From: Lethocerus indicus
Lineage: Eukaryota > Arthropoda > Insecta > Hemiptera > Belostomatidae
Assembly: GCA_019843655.1 (NCBI GenBank)
Contig: JACDQD010000005.1
Span: 11,931,575-11,995,574 of the forward strand
Direction: 5' to 3'
Length of the DNA stretch: 64,000 nt
Part shown: positions 15,701 through 30,600 of the stretch, piece after piece
Layout: the number at the start of each line of letters is the position of its first letter
How positions within the stretch are numbered: position 1 is the first letter of the stretch
Program-made: the position numbers and the translations under genes
The notes under the pieces: model-generated
Told to the model about the DNA's origin: nothing
What the model saw: the letters and a program-made list of their open reading frames with translations, nothing else
The model's database searches: none

Positions 15701-18700
15701 TTAACTGATCTTAATCAAACGCCATAACTATCACCGTATTATCAATTAATTTTCCCCCTTGGATTCAGCTATGTTATTGGGTTTATAATTTAATTTTATT
15801 TGACATAAAATAATTATGGATATACCGACTATAACGCGTCATTTTAAAATCGTTATATGGGCGTTTCTGGTCAATCGGCAGAAATAATTGTGTACTGTTA
15901 GAACAACAAGGCGCCTTCGGTTCATATGATAATCAACGTAACCTACGTTGTATAGAATACTTATAAACTAAATCTCATACTTATATTACCAGTATTTTAT
16001 GAAAAACAGGTTCTTACTGCAAAGAGTAATGGTGGAAAACATACAAATTATATTTGCTTATTTGTACTATATACTACTTATGTCTACTACCTACATTTAT
16101 ACTGACATAAACGATCTGACTGTCGCTATTGAACCTAATATAAAATTATAAAAATAAACACATTTCATAATGGAATAATTCATTCAACTGTCGGTTCTGA
16201 GTACGTTGCATAACGTTTCTCGTAGAGTTGCTTTTAATAGAACAATGGAAATTGTATTCATTATAAATGCAAATGCGCAAAGAAACCATCAAGTGAGAAA
16301 GTACTGTAGATAAGAAGTAAGAGAATATTAGACAAAATGTTTTCCCGTCCGATTTGTGTCTGGTCCCGTGTTGCCAAGGTGAGGATTGTGCAAGTCGGCC
16401 GGTATTTGGGTGCACACGAGCCGGGCCAGGGATGAGACTTTAGATTGTTTCGTGCCTCAGAAATATGGCCGCCCTCAGCGGGGGCTTGCTCAAGCCTCGA
16501 GGAGTCGTCCTCGCCGCTCCAAGGATCATCCGCGGGCTCACCCCACTAATGCCATTCCAGGCACACCAAGATTAGGCCCAACAGTATTCCGAGAGGAATG
16601 TGAACAGTACATTAACCTGAAAACAGTTATTTTAACGGTCACAGACCGTAAACATAATCGTAATTTTGCCGAACATACATTGCTGTATATTTAAAACAAT
16701 GATGGCGGTGCACATATATATATCTACAACTTGAAAGGATTTCGTAATAATTAAACAATTCCGTATACTTTCATTGAATACTTCATTGCGCCGTTCCGCT
16801 TCTCATGCTTTCTTTCATCGATGCATATCGGAAAAATTCACAAGTTCTCGGAAACTTGGGAATGGGCATTTCCGTTCAGAACTTTTAATCGATTCCTTTC
16901 GATCGAACAGCGGTGAAAGGATTAACGAGGCAAGTTCCCTTATTCATAAGGCACACGCAAGTCGCCTTTTCGTTATTTACTTATTGCTCGCACTTTTTGC
17001 GGTGTCTCGTCTATCCTTTTTTCTTCTATAGGAACAACAAAGCCCATATCAACCGTAGCGCGTGGCCTTTGGCCTTCCTGTGGTCGGGCCCATTCCCCGA
17101 ACCCATCTCGGAGCTCTCGCTGACACGATAAAGAGGCGAAACGGGCCCCATTACAAATTCAGATTAGCCCCGCTCCACATTAGCGGAGGGACGCCCGCCG
17201 GCCGGATTTCTTCGCGAAGGAATTAAGTCGGATCGGATTGCCGAGCGAGCTGTGAACGCGTGCCAATTACCACCGCCGCCGTGAACGATGCCAAGTCGTT
17301 TCTGTCGCCAGTGTAGGACGATCAGTCCACATTCTGACTGTTTAATTTACAGATTTGCTTCAGTCCTTTCGGCGTTTATTAGGCTCTTTATTGGTCATTT
17401 GTTGCACTGGGACTGACTTTCAAACCTATTTGTGCAGCCTCGATAAATTCTCAGTACTACTTGGTACAGTAACTCTCATGTTAGTTTGAAATGTCAGGAA
17501 ACGAAGGTGCGTATATTCCACATGATTTGGCACATTATGAATATCATCATAAATATTTAAATTATATTAAGTGAGGAATGCTCCGTTTTTTCGATGAATG
17601 AATAATAAACGTAATCTCTCTGTCACAGATGAGTACGATTGTAAAACGTTTTAAATTATTCACGAATAGTTTATTAAAATCATAACCTCCGATAGTTGTC
17701 CACCTTGAGCAGTGTTCGGTTGTTTCGCTGCTCCTTCCGCTGTTATTCCTCCGGAGCATAGATGTCCTTATCCGATAAATCTGACGCAACCGAGGATGAG
17801 TAGGTCACACGCGTCTAGAAATAGGGAGGAAGCGATGATCCATTCGCCCGCCTCGGACGGCCGACCATAAAGTGACAGTTTCCGTTTAATAAAATCCCGG
17901 TAGCGATAAACAGCATTAATATGAGGTAGGCAGAGCGGCCCATTAGGCCTGGGACAGTGCGCGTGCTCCCGCGCCATGCGGGTGGTCCACGCATCATCTC
18001 AGTATGGACATCACGCCGACGACACCGACCATCCGGCCTCCCGCCCAGTCCGCCCTGATAGGCGGTGCCGATTTGAATGGAGAAATTAATGCGGGAAGTA
18101 CACCTTTCCTGAGAAATAGTCTCGTGGATGACGCCTTACCGGGGACACCTCACAATTTAGAAATTATAGACAATGACCTGAGTCACAGAAAAATGATGAT
18201 TCGCTCACAAGAACAGGCGGGGATTGTTTGTTTTTATATCGACATTGCAGAACTCTATAGTGTTGGTTCAGAGTAGCTGTTGTGCGATAGTATACCCTGG
18301 TAAGGTGCCAGTCCATACTGAAAAATTCATCAAATATTACGAGCATTATAATTAATAAATAAATCGTCCCATCAAGAGACGAGATACCGTCATTATCGCT
18401 ATCTTCTACGTCCACTCGTTTATTCGGTCCGATACCAGTGTAGACCAAATATTTGACGTAATAATCGACTGGCAGCCACAAGAATGCAATTTCACAGGAA
18501 ATATAATATCGATTACGAACTCGCTGCTGTATTAAAACAAATTCAAAGGAAAGGAGAAAAAATTAATGGAACAAACCCAATGGTCCGGATACCAAATCTG
18601 GTAGGGGACATACCGGTTGAGATGAAACAACGGGACCGAACGGAGAAGAGGCCCTGTATAATGTATTCAAAAGGGTAGAGGGGAGCGGCGTAACGGGGTC

Positions 18701-21700
18701 AGGTGGAAGAAGCGGGCCGCAGATCAATCTGTAAATTGATCCACATTGAGTGTCCCGGGCTCCGGATCTCTACCGGTTAATGATCCATTGTTGAAGGGGG
18801 GCCCCCCGGCGCTCGCGCCGGCATCTCAAAGCACGCCAACCAGAGCTAGCGCGGTTTGTCACCACCGTTCGCATTCCTTGCCGACCGTTCGCTACGGGCA
18901 GCTCGGATCACACTCTGAACGCTCGAAACGTGCGCGTGTTCAGTATACATTCGTCATAATAGCAATTCAAATATAAAAATATTGCTCTTCAGGCTAAATT
19001 TAACAATGTACGGTAATAAAAATTGAAGTACGGTTGGGCTGGACGTAAATAACTGTCGCTATTAATATTAAACTCTGCCGATTGCATTAGTAATCTGTTC
19101 TGACAACTGGTAGAGGATTTAAAGATAACACATCGTATATTGTAGAATTGAGAACAGAGTTTTGAAAATATCAGAGTGAAGATATTTCTATTCGGCATGA
19201 AGGGGAACGGTATATCTCCGTTTCGAGTTCTGCGTTGGAGTTAATTCCCATCTAACGTAACGGAGTGGCGTGCTCCACATAGGGCCCGGGGGAGGGGTTG
19301 AGGGGGGGGCCTCGGGGCGGGCACATAAAAGCGGCGTAATTAAGTTTTGTCGGTCGGCCGGTCGGTTGGTTGGATGGTTAGGGGGGGGGCGGTGACGCGC
19401 CCGCTCCTGACCGACTTCGCATCTTCGCCTCATCCACCGCAGCCCGCTAATATTTCCTCCGCAGACCGCCGCTCGACACGTGGGCGGACCCGACCACAGA
19501 CCGACCGCAAAATTATATACCATTTCTTCTGATTTTGATTTTAACGCCTTTTTATTGATACCTTCGACTGTATAGCATTATGTAACGTGATATTTGTAAG
19601 TTATCGCTTCATTTTCTATTAACCCGTTTCCTACTAACGCGCTCGCGATTAAAATATAAATGATGGTCCGATATATATTTATGGTTTAATCCGGATGCCT
19701 GTATATTTATATGCCTGAAAATATTATAAGCTGTATCGATAATGCAAAAAATACGAGTGTGGAAATATCTTAAGATGGACACTGGTGACATTCCGGCATA
19801 AATATCACTGGACAAACCGATAATACTCAACACGCCCTTACCCAATATAATGACCTGATTTGTGAATTATCTTTTTTTCATCGTAACCGTATAAAGCAGT
19901 CCGGTACACGAAATAAATTAAAGGGGATATTTAATAAACCCAGACACTTCACCTGTTCAGAACTCTGAAGTACAAGTTTTATTTAACATTCCAATCAGAA
20001 CTCAGCCGAGGTCGAAGACCTCCGGCCTCGATCCGTTGGCGGGTTGGGCCCGTGTCACTGTCGAAATCTTTTATCTCACAAGCCGGATCGCTACAAATAA
20101 AGAAAAAGAGTAAATAAGGGAAAGTATGATTTAAAAACTCGCCGTACCGTAACAACAATGCCGGCGACGCATAGCGCTCACAGCCCAGATGGAGATAGCG
20201 GCACGCTTGCAATTCGAAAGCCGCGGAGAATCCGCCCAACGCGGAACGTATCCAATTACACGCCGCCCAGTGTGGGGGGGATCTTCCTTCGCGATTAGTA
20301 TTATCATTATTATAACGTCCGAGCTGAGCATTAATAGCCGGTGTGAGAAAACGGAACGCCAGCCGGCTGAATGTCAAGGCGAATCTTCAACCCGCCGGAG
20401 GGTTCCTAGCGGGGACCCTGTCATTACACTTTTACTGTCAGTAATGAAAATTACTGATAGTATCTCACTAATCTACTGGCTGAAGACTACTGAAGACTGC
20501 GAACAGCAGATCAAAACCAGTGAGTGGGGCAGAAGATCGGTGAAGAAATCCGATCTTATTTCAATTTAAATGCAAAACATAATATAGGTGGTTCCGTGAC
20601 AGTCATAACTGTAATATACGTTCTACAATAACTTACGCGGCAGCTATACTATTCCGTTCAGTAACTGCAGTGATATTTCAATTTGTTCAATGCAGAAAAG
20701 CAATCTGGGAGAGACAGTATTTCACCGGCGGAAATAAAAGGGGCGAAAGTGACGATGCGTTAAATAACGTATTAAAGCGGATTGCCCCGTAATCTCTTCT
20801 CAAGCCGCGCGATTGTTGGGTAACAGTCTCTCTTTATGCAGGGTATATTAGGGGATTGAGACCCCAACCGGGGGAGATAAGAGCTGTGACTTATTCCAAT
20901 GTATTAAGCTCGGTTTACCTGAACGGCTCCTGCCGATCCTTGTCGGGGATTAGCGGTAATGCAGGTAGCGGTTAAAGTACAAAGTCTTTCTGCCTCTCAT
21001 CTCTGTTATTTGTGCCCCTTTAGTGGCTCCGAATGCCGTTTGTAATTGTCCCGAGATCTTAACGCCGCCTTATTTCCATACGGCGTCTGCCCGAGCCAAC
21101 ACACTCGTTCTCCGACTTTATATAGACTTTATTTACAAATATGCAGTCACTCTGACCCGGGAGTCGATCAAGATATCAGCGAGCCGAAACTCCAATTTGT
21201 CATTTCCCACGGCTACCAGATTAATTTTACCAACTAAAGCCTGCTGATATTTATGAGATATTTTAAGAAAGAAAGCAATGAATGGCTAATGGAACTTTCT
21301 AATCTGTAGTAATGCTGAGGATATAAGAAACTTTTGCACACTCCCCTTTCAATAGGTGAAGGCGCCTGCGGGGTACCTTTAGAACATCTGCATGGCCTTC
21401 TTCTTCAACACCTCCAGTTATTCAGAACGGAGGGGAGGAGGAGGAGGAGTAGGATAGAATTCGTTTCAAGGAGAGTACCGCACAAATTAGCCGCGGCTTT
21501 GTGGTATTCGATGCGGTGTTAACCTGTGGTATGGGGGAGCTCCGTTTGGTTCTGGCTAATAAAACCTTACCGGACCCGGAGATAACTTCGATGTGGCTCT
21601 TCAAAGGAGTCAAACAATAATACTATTTGTCGAAGAAGACTTTGTAGGCTGATATTGGTCAGTCGGAATTCAATCATCAATTTCCAAATTGATACAATGA

Positions 21701-24700
21701 AGGATTTAACTTCATACACTGTTAAATTGCTAATCATTTTTATCTGATTATTCTATCCATCAATATGTCTAGAAAATGCATTATACTTTATTTCATATTT
21801 CTTTAGAACTGCATAATTACCCTAAAGGAAAGAAAAGTAATTTAAAAGCGTTACACACCAGCGGTAACTCATATTTGTGGCGGTGATATACGAGTATATG
21901 GTGCAATTCAGAAGATGACTGGTCCCAATATTGCACGAAACATGTCTTCATTAATTCGACAGAAAATTGCTTTCGCACGAAGCGGCGAACACTTCACTAT
22001 TATTCCAGTTGTTTTAATAGTGGAAATTTCCAGGATTAAAAAAACAGCATGCAAATTTTCGTGTCACTTGTACACGTTCCGATCATTACATCTAATTACA
22101 ATTGTAGTACGAAGTTTCCTCCAGCCGGAATTCCCGGGATGCGTTTCTATTTTCCACGTTAGCCCGAGAAATCGATTAGGGGTCACCTGTTGTCTGGGCA
22201 CCGAACCAAACGCCAATTTAAAACGCAGTGTTTTGAAACATGAATTATACTACAATTTGCGGAAACACGATTCTGAGATACATACCTTAAGGAAACAATC
22301 CTTAAGATAACGGTAAATGTCCCGTGAGGAATAGCAATAGCTGACAACGATCCGCTTTAGGGTAAAACTTACGGGAAGGGGCGTTGATGAAGAAAGTCGT
22401 TACGTTATGTTAATTTGAGAAATTACTGTAAAATACTAATAATTTTTATATTTGTGTTACCGTGAGAATCACGAGCACACACACCCCTTCACGAAGCCAG
22501 GACATATAATTGCTTTCAGGCTATGCGCTTATGGCTCGCGGAAACAATGAAAAATAGCCCGTTGGGAACATCTAATTATCGCTTGATAGCGACTTTTCCG
22601 TGCCTTTTATTTCTCTCCCCGTCATACTCGCGTTCCTTTTTCTCAGTTTCTTAAAGCGATTCCTCCCCGGCCGTCGTCTCCCCCACAGTCAGTACACGTG
22701 ATCGCTCATTCCCGGCGCGTTATTTTCAAACCAAGAATAAGACGAGTTGCGCGGAGTCGTGTCAAATCGAGAAAAGAAAAATCCCGGGTGGGAGGGAGGG
22801 GATATTGTTGCTAATGAGAGATTCTGTTACGGCTCCGTACGACCCGAGAGTCGCCTTTTGTTGTTATTCAAGGCAACTGAGGGCATTAGGGATTTTATTT
22901 TTTTTCGTTTCCCACCTCACTGACACGAGCGAGAACGCGCTTTTATTCAATTAGAGCGCGTTGGGGGCTCAAAAAGAAAAGAGACTTGACACACTTGACG
23001 CTGGCGGACTTGCGAAGCCCATGCCAGTCGATCAGCGCTCGCGACTCGGGTCACACTCAGCCATCGAGCGAATTCAAGACACATCCCATCCGCTGTCTTG
23101 TAAACAAGGTGTAGAATATGCCAAGAAGCATTACAAAGTATTATTATTTAACTAGCAATGTTGTGAAATATTCGGTGTTACGATTCGATCAAATAGTATC
23201 AAATGCAATTCAATATAACTATGGATCTGTCTAGAGGGGTTCAATTATTATTTAATCCCTTCGATTCTAAGAATATTTTCTCTTGTCTGGTCGTGTAATG
23301 AAATCCATATGCGGTACTAATCAAATTACAGTCGACTCCCTTCTCTGATTAAGTGTAACCCTTCTAGTGATTATAATGAAAATTCGTGCTGTTCTAAATA
23401 CTACAAACGTTTGGTCTATTTTACTCTCCATCGGCACATAATAAGTACATAAATCGGGTACAAATCTTTTCCAGAAGGATCCTAATGACTCGAGGAGGCG
23501 GCACCGGTTCTGGCGTGAGAAAGCCCGGGAGACTTTAATGGTCGTTCAGGCCGCGTAATGGCATTTGTTAAACGCGCCCGACGTTTACGACGGCCCGATT
23601 GTTCTAAGAACGTTAGCTGTGTCTATTGCCCGAATTTTTAACATACCAACCGTACTATTCCGGTTTCATGTTCGACATAATCCACCCATCGGTGGAGAGA
23701 ACCTGGAGAAACTACCGTTATGCGCAATTTATGTTTCGTTTATTTTAATAAGCAGCATTACAATTTCAGTTCCATGTTGTTTTATTGATAATAGAACTAT
23801 CGTTTTTACTATTAGTACAAAAAGGGATTAAGTTTTCCAGGAGGGGCGTTGGAGAGAAAAGTCTTGTACACTCTTGCTTTCCACTAAACATCGGCAAGTG
23901 CCGAAAATGGCCTAGCATTGTTCGCATGTTGGTTCATTCGTATGATCCATCGTTGAGATGTATTTTCAAATTTAAAAAAATCATAGATTCAACTAAAGAA
24001 TTATTAGCGAATACCAGCCTAAATGTGCTTACTAAGGACCTTAAGATTAAAAATAATTGCGGGTCTGGGGCGCTAGGAGTTTATATCTGACGACGAGTAC
24101 ATTCCTCCGGTACAAGACTCGGCCACACGCGTGAGAATATCGCGTTATTTTTAAAAGGGCCCCTCCTTTAAAAACTATTATAATATTAAGGGCTCGAGAA
24201 ATTTTACGACGCCCATCACCCCCCATTGTACTCAACGCCGGCGTATAGAGTTTATACTTACGGTTTTGTAGCCCTTGAGCCTCGAGGGGACGTTGCGGGC
24301 CGGGGGGTTGATTGTGCCACCCTTCCCACTCGAGGATTTATGGGCCCAACGTAAACATCTTCATGAAGCACTTGAGTATGTAAATGGTGCACCCCCCTGC
24401 AACCATTCCTGAAATATTTACACGTGTTGCATTGGACCGCAGGGGAGGGGAAGGATTCCGTCTTCCGTTATTGTCCGGTCCCCATTGTCGGGTTCCGGTT
24501 CCTATCTGGCTTGTTGCGGTCGGAGCGGCCCTAGATTAAATGTACCGGCACCAATGTATTCATGGGTCTCACCCTTCCTGCATCATATTTTTCATTTGTT
24601 TAGATATTTCGACCGACCGAATACGGTATCAACATATATTCCACAGTACAAAGGAACCGTAAGAGCTCAAATAAAATTACCATATGACACAAAAGATTAA

Positions 24701-27600
24701 AATGAGAATTTTTATCCGACGACTTTATTATAAACTGCTTCCCATCCGAAGTCGAGTTATAAGGTCACCGCTCAATACAAGTTGCGAGCTTCCTAGTTTT
24801 AATGACATTTTAATTTTTTTTATTACTCATTCCACTCTATTTCGCCTATGGTCGCTTATTACGATTCCTTTTCCGATTGGCGTTTCCAAATCAAACATCT
24901 GAAGTTAAGGAAAAATTGCTGCAAACTTCCCCTCTCGTTAGAATGCTGCTACCTAAACAGATTGGACCCGGATGTACCCTTAAGTAGAAATATTAACTTA
25001 TTTAATGATCTTAATATGATAAATATTCAGAACTAGTATTTAATTATTGATCCCACTCAAATTCTCATTTATAATGCCAATTTAACAAACTTTTTATTTG
25101 CCCTTTTACTCTGTCACTAATTCCGTTTTAAGGCATGTTCTGGGTCTTAACTATCCAGTTTTATAAATAAGGAAAATACGCAGTTTTTTCTCAAGAAAAA
25201 AATTCTCTATCGTCCTTGGATCCCTATCGAAATACCCGTAATTCTGGCAGGTTTCGAAATAAACTAGAGCCTATTTTGTTTCCACGCGGTCATCGGATTT
25301 CGAAAGTTAATTTGACCCCTGGCCCGTTAGTTTGTGCCCCCGACAGCCACAAGAATAGGCACGCCGGATTCCACGGGGAGAATCCGCATAGGAATTTTTC
25401 AATTTTCATTTTCTTCAAATGTCCTCCGATACAGTGATTTTGGCTTGGCGGGACTTGCTAATTTCCGAATTCAGATTACCGAAGGTACTGGAGTGATAAA
25501 CAAAACAATAATCGGTTATCAGTGAAAATTGCTGCCAGATTACTTAATTTAAATTTTTATTTATATATTTGCATACGAACCAAAGTATGCATGGAAATAT
25601 AACCTCGGAAACTACTAAAGGAATGATACAATTTTCATCTTAGTATTCTGAGAGGTTATTTCCTTATTATTCCATATCCTGTTAGATTACTCCTACGGAA
25701 TACGTTCTCGGTTTCTGTAAACAAGGAGGTCTATACCGTTCTTAATAGTTATTGCTTTTTCCATGTAATTATGTTATTAGCCTGGTCAATTTTTAACAGC
25801 TGTTTTATAAATCAACTTAAAATCTCTTGTTGAGACATACACACACTGCATTAGAACATTCATTTATTACGTATATATACTTTTACTCATTGTGTTTCAC
25901 ATCATGATTTCGAACGAGGAACAAGTATTTAACTTCCTCACTTGAGCCGCATCTAAGGGAGAAATGAAGAGGAAGTAGGAAGGAGAAAGGTCAGAGTAGC
26001 AGAGGGGCAGAGGGGTATAATAATTTCTCCACGACGCCCGCTTGAACTTTTACCCGGCGAAATGCTTAGATAAAAGGGACTAGGAGAGTAGAAATAGCAA
26101 CAGGAGTACGGGAGAGAGTGGAGAGCGGGTTCAAATGAACTGAACTGCATAAACTGGCGAAGGAGGGTGGAGAGGAAGGGGATAAAGGAGGGAGGGGACG
26201 AGAAGGAAAGAGGCAGATTTAAAAGATGCGAGGCGGCGGTAAAAGGGTGTCATGGAATATATAAGTGGCCGCCGGGGGAGGATGGCTCCATCTGTGGGAA
26301 TAGAAAGTAACCGTGAAGCATATGCCACGGTGCCACCGGTCCGCCTCCGTCAGACGGGGAGCCGCCTTCTTTTACTATTTTCATCCTAATATGTAGTTTC
26401 ATCGTCGAAGATTAGCGACATTTAATGTGAAAGCTGATTTCGGCAGTTACACCTGTTATTTGTTCGCTTATCGATAATGAGCGCTCAACTTCATTAAACC
26501 TCTCAATAGTGAATATAAAACAAATATAACACATGAAAGCATCAATTATAACAGTGACGAGAATAATTTGTTAAAAAATAATGATACGTCTATATTACAC
26601 GTACGTAATAAAGGGCAAATAAATTAAGATGTTGGTAAACTTGTCTAAATTAATAGATTAATCATATGATACGTTTATCTGCACGAACCTAATCATTGAA
26701 TCACTTTACGCCTCGTACTGCCTCGAATACTGAAGAACTTATAGACGCAATCAAAACATCTCATTTTCAACCTTAAATCCCAACAACCGACGATATAAAT
26801 TACGCCGGGTTTCGCACAGTTTTCAGAACCGAGATTGGACGCGGCGGTGAAAGGCGTACACTCCAGAAATTCAACTCGTTATCCCACAAATCAGAATCAA
26901 GATAAATTGATTAATCAGCCGTTATAAACTGCATTCCCCGCGTCCTGTCCTAACTGTCTTCCGCTTGTAAAATGAAAAAAAATGAGAAGAAGAAACCGCT
27001 TCTACAGTTAATAACCCCGACGATGTCCAAGCCATTTCATTCGTTAATACATAAAACGCAGTTATGGCAGAGATTCCTTTAATGAAATTTGACATTTTCA
27101 ACCAACTGCATCAGTAAGTACTTTACCCTTACTTCAGATTAAAGTGGGAAGAATTGCGCTTAGGGACCATCGTGAATTGAATAAAAAACATTATAATATA
27201 TAACGTACCGATAATGTAGACTTTCAGACGAAGCCCATTGAATAACACCTGGCGTTCTTACTTACTGTTAAGAAGTACTAAGTCGCATGCCAGCAGTGAT
27301 TAAGACTGCCCTAACCTAATGCGGGTGGAGTATTTAAATTCAAATTATGTTGAAATTATGACCGCGGACGATAAAACTATAAATAAGAAGGACGTACAGT
27401 GGAATACATGGTTCGTGATAGTGGCACCTATACATTTCTCGCTTATATAGTCTTCGCCTGAATGCCAAATGAAAGAGAATTTCTTCCGGGGAGAGTGCAC
27501 AGCGGCCCAGGCTCCAGGGTCCGGTCTAGCGGTGCATCTTCGAAGCTCAGATAAAGCAAAGTGTGCGGGCGAGGGAGAGAGGGAGGGAGTGAAGGAGAAT

Positions 27601-27673
<73 letters not shown>

Positions 27674-30600
27674 TGTAATGAAGAGGGGCGAGAGAAAGAC
27701 GGAGAAAGCAGCGGTACGAGCCCGCACAGTCAGCGGTACTACATCATGACACCCCACTCAGTCGACCAGTTATACAACATTTATGATCTTATTGTAACGG
27801 GCGCAGTAAATTTTCACGGGGCTTTTAACAATTACGAATGAATAATTGAGAAAGTTTTCAAATACTTAAGGAATAGTTTACACCCCATAACGTAAAAACG
27901 AACATTCCATCGTTCGCTGTTATTAATCATAAGAAATGTCTTTACAAAAATACATTAATATCTTTACAGATATATTAAATATAACTGTAATTTCCTCCGG
28001 TAATTTAATTTAAATTAATCCTTACTCTAAACTTTCTTAGAGCGGTGTCACTAATACAAAGCTTTTGTAGTAACCAAAGAGAATTTTAGAAGAAAATTTT
28101 GAGTGAATGAGACTGTTTAACGTTGCATACAATTTTCAAGGAGCAGCAAATTTGAATTTGTTTCCAGTGGAGCTCTATAGAACTACTAATTAGAGTTCTC
28201 TTTAGCGAACTGTTTGAGTCCAGGAAAAATATCTTTTAATTAGTGATTGTGATCCTAAAATCTTGCACAACAGGGGAAATATCAGCAGCGTGGACGTAAC
28301 GCAACATACCTGTTGTTGGTGAGGTGGTAGTGGGTGGGGGGGACTGGCGCGTTGTCCGGCCAACGTCTAGCCCCTAATTAATTTCCTCTAATTAGCTCTG
28401 TTTTCGAGGACGGCTCAGAGAATCTCGGCAACATCTGTAGAGGAAGAATCCGTGGGAGAGGGGCGACGGGGTAAAGTCCCTCTGATAATTAAACCTGCGT
28501 ATGGAACCCGATCGGGGCCGGGTCACGCCGGGCACTTACTCTCACTGGGGTAAGACCTCCTCCCCCTCCACCCGCAGATATAGAGAGAGCCCATCTCCGA
28601 CCCGACCCCCTGGAATAAGTTCGGTGCGCTTCTTCCTACTCCCGCTTCTCCGGATGACATTTAGCCGATTGCGCAAACGCCGACCGAGCGAAACAGCGGC
28701 GACAAAACGAAAGTTTTCCCCGGCTAATACCGATAATCGTCCCTGCCAATTGGGCCCGGCTAAAGACCGCCGGAAGTCTTCCTTAGCTGGCTACCGGGTG
28801 AATTTATTTTATGCGCACATAGTATTGAGGAATTTACTGCAGGTACATCATACCTCATAATAGTTTTATATCGGGTATAAGATGTCGTTGGGTTCAACTT
28901 ACACGACTAATTAGAAAATCGAGATATACCTATTCGAAATTATATTAGAAAAAGTTTCGTAATTCACCCATGTCTGCAGTTCATTTGTAGGAAAAATGTA
29001 TTCATTTCGTGGAGGATTTTAGAACTTTACTATCGGCTATCGTAACTTTAATCGCTTTTACGTACAAACTCGCACTAAAAATGGGAAGTAAGTCCTGAAT
29101 ATAGGTGGTAATTGCCAAAAAGGGGGATATTTTAGCGAATGTACGACCTGTCGAGTTATAATTTATCTGAGTAATTGGGACCGGCATCGAAAGCACAGCA
29201 GTAAAACCGAAGATAATAATAGGAGGTCAAAAGAGGAGTCGCTCTCACCCGAACCGGGAAGCCCTCGACCGACCCCGAAGAAGTCTCATCCCCCCCCTCC
29301 CTCCGGCACCCTTCCGCACGGCCGGACTTTCCAAGCTCGTTATCCGGTAAATTATTTGCCGTTTAGACGGTTAGATCGTGCCCGGCATTATGAAAATTAG
29401 ACTGCGCTCCGCCACCTCCTGTTCCCGTTCAAATCCGAATACCCGGTTGTTTTTGTAATGGCGTCCCGGTCATTTCCAACGGCGTGCATCCACCCGGCCG
29501 AGAGACACATTCCGTTTATGGCTTCAAAACGGATAAACGCCGAGCTTATTTCTGAATTGCCGTAAAGAAATTTCCAATATATAATTCTGGTTTCTTCGTT
29601 ATACCACGAATCAAACAACTAATGTAGCCGCCTCGGGTGGTCAGAAACCGTGACCGTGAACATATCTTTCGTTTCTCGATAATAATTTCGTTAAAACTCG
29701 AAATTAGTTAGTATTCCTAGTTACGTAGTCAATAAATTAAGCCTCTTTTTCCTGTAAAATAGTAGTAATATTTGAATATAATGGCTCTCGCCATATTTTG
29801 ACACATTTGGCCCCGATCACACAAGATCCCGATCTAATACATTGTTCTTTTCCGTGCTTTCCCACCCAAAGTCGGCCGAATGATGGAAAGCTCTTCGCGG
29901 AAGGCGATGCTAATCGAGCCGTTCCGAGTTCGGACATTTCTTTCGCATCAGAAAGAAATAAAAGGGAATTTGCGGGAGGGAACATTTGGGGCCGTACCAG
30001 GGAAGAAAGTGAAGACAGTACCGAATCATCGCTGGTCCATCAGAGGGCTCATCTATCAGCCGCGGCCAGCTTTCTTCGAGCCGCTTCACATCTCCGGAGG
30101 AGCGGAAAGCCACTTAGACTCAACTGCCTAAACATGTCAATCATCACCACGTCGGCGTTCCAAGTACCGAAAGTGACTCAAATCTTGAAATTATTCCACT
30201 CCTCAGGATAATTTCGCCCCATTCATGCCCCTTAGAAAACATGCTGAATAAATCCGGGGTTATTTTACCAATCCCAAGAATGTATAACCTCTATTTATTC
30301 AGACGATATTTATCTAACCTATTTATCTAAATCGGGCAGGTTGAGATCTGGTACACTTGGTAATTAACTTGGGTCACATCTCTCAGGGCAAGAAGAGCCC
30401 TGGTCGTGGGGCGAGCCGCCGGTGAAAGTACCCCCAACGGCAGTTTTCAGACCTACAATGGGCGAACTCCACCGGCGCCGGCCCCATAATGCTCCCCCAT
30501 CGCCTAATACGGCTGTGCCATCGTCTGATGAAAGTCCGAAGTCATATTCCGAGCGCACATTAGAATTAGAAACTCCGACAAACAGCGCGCTCTATATTAC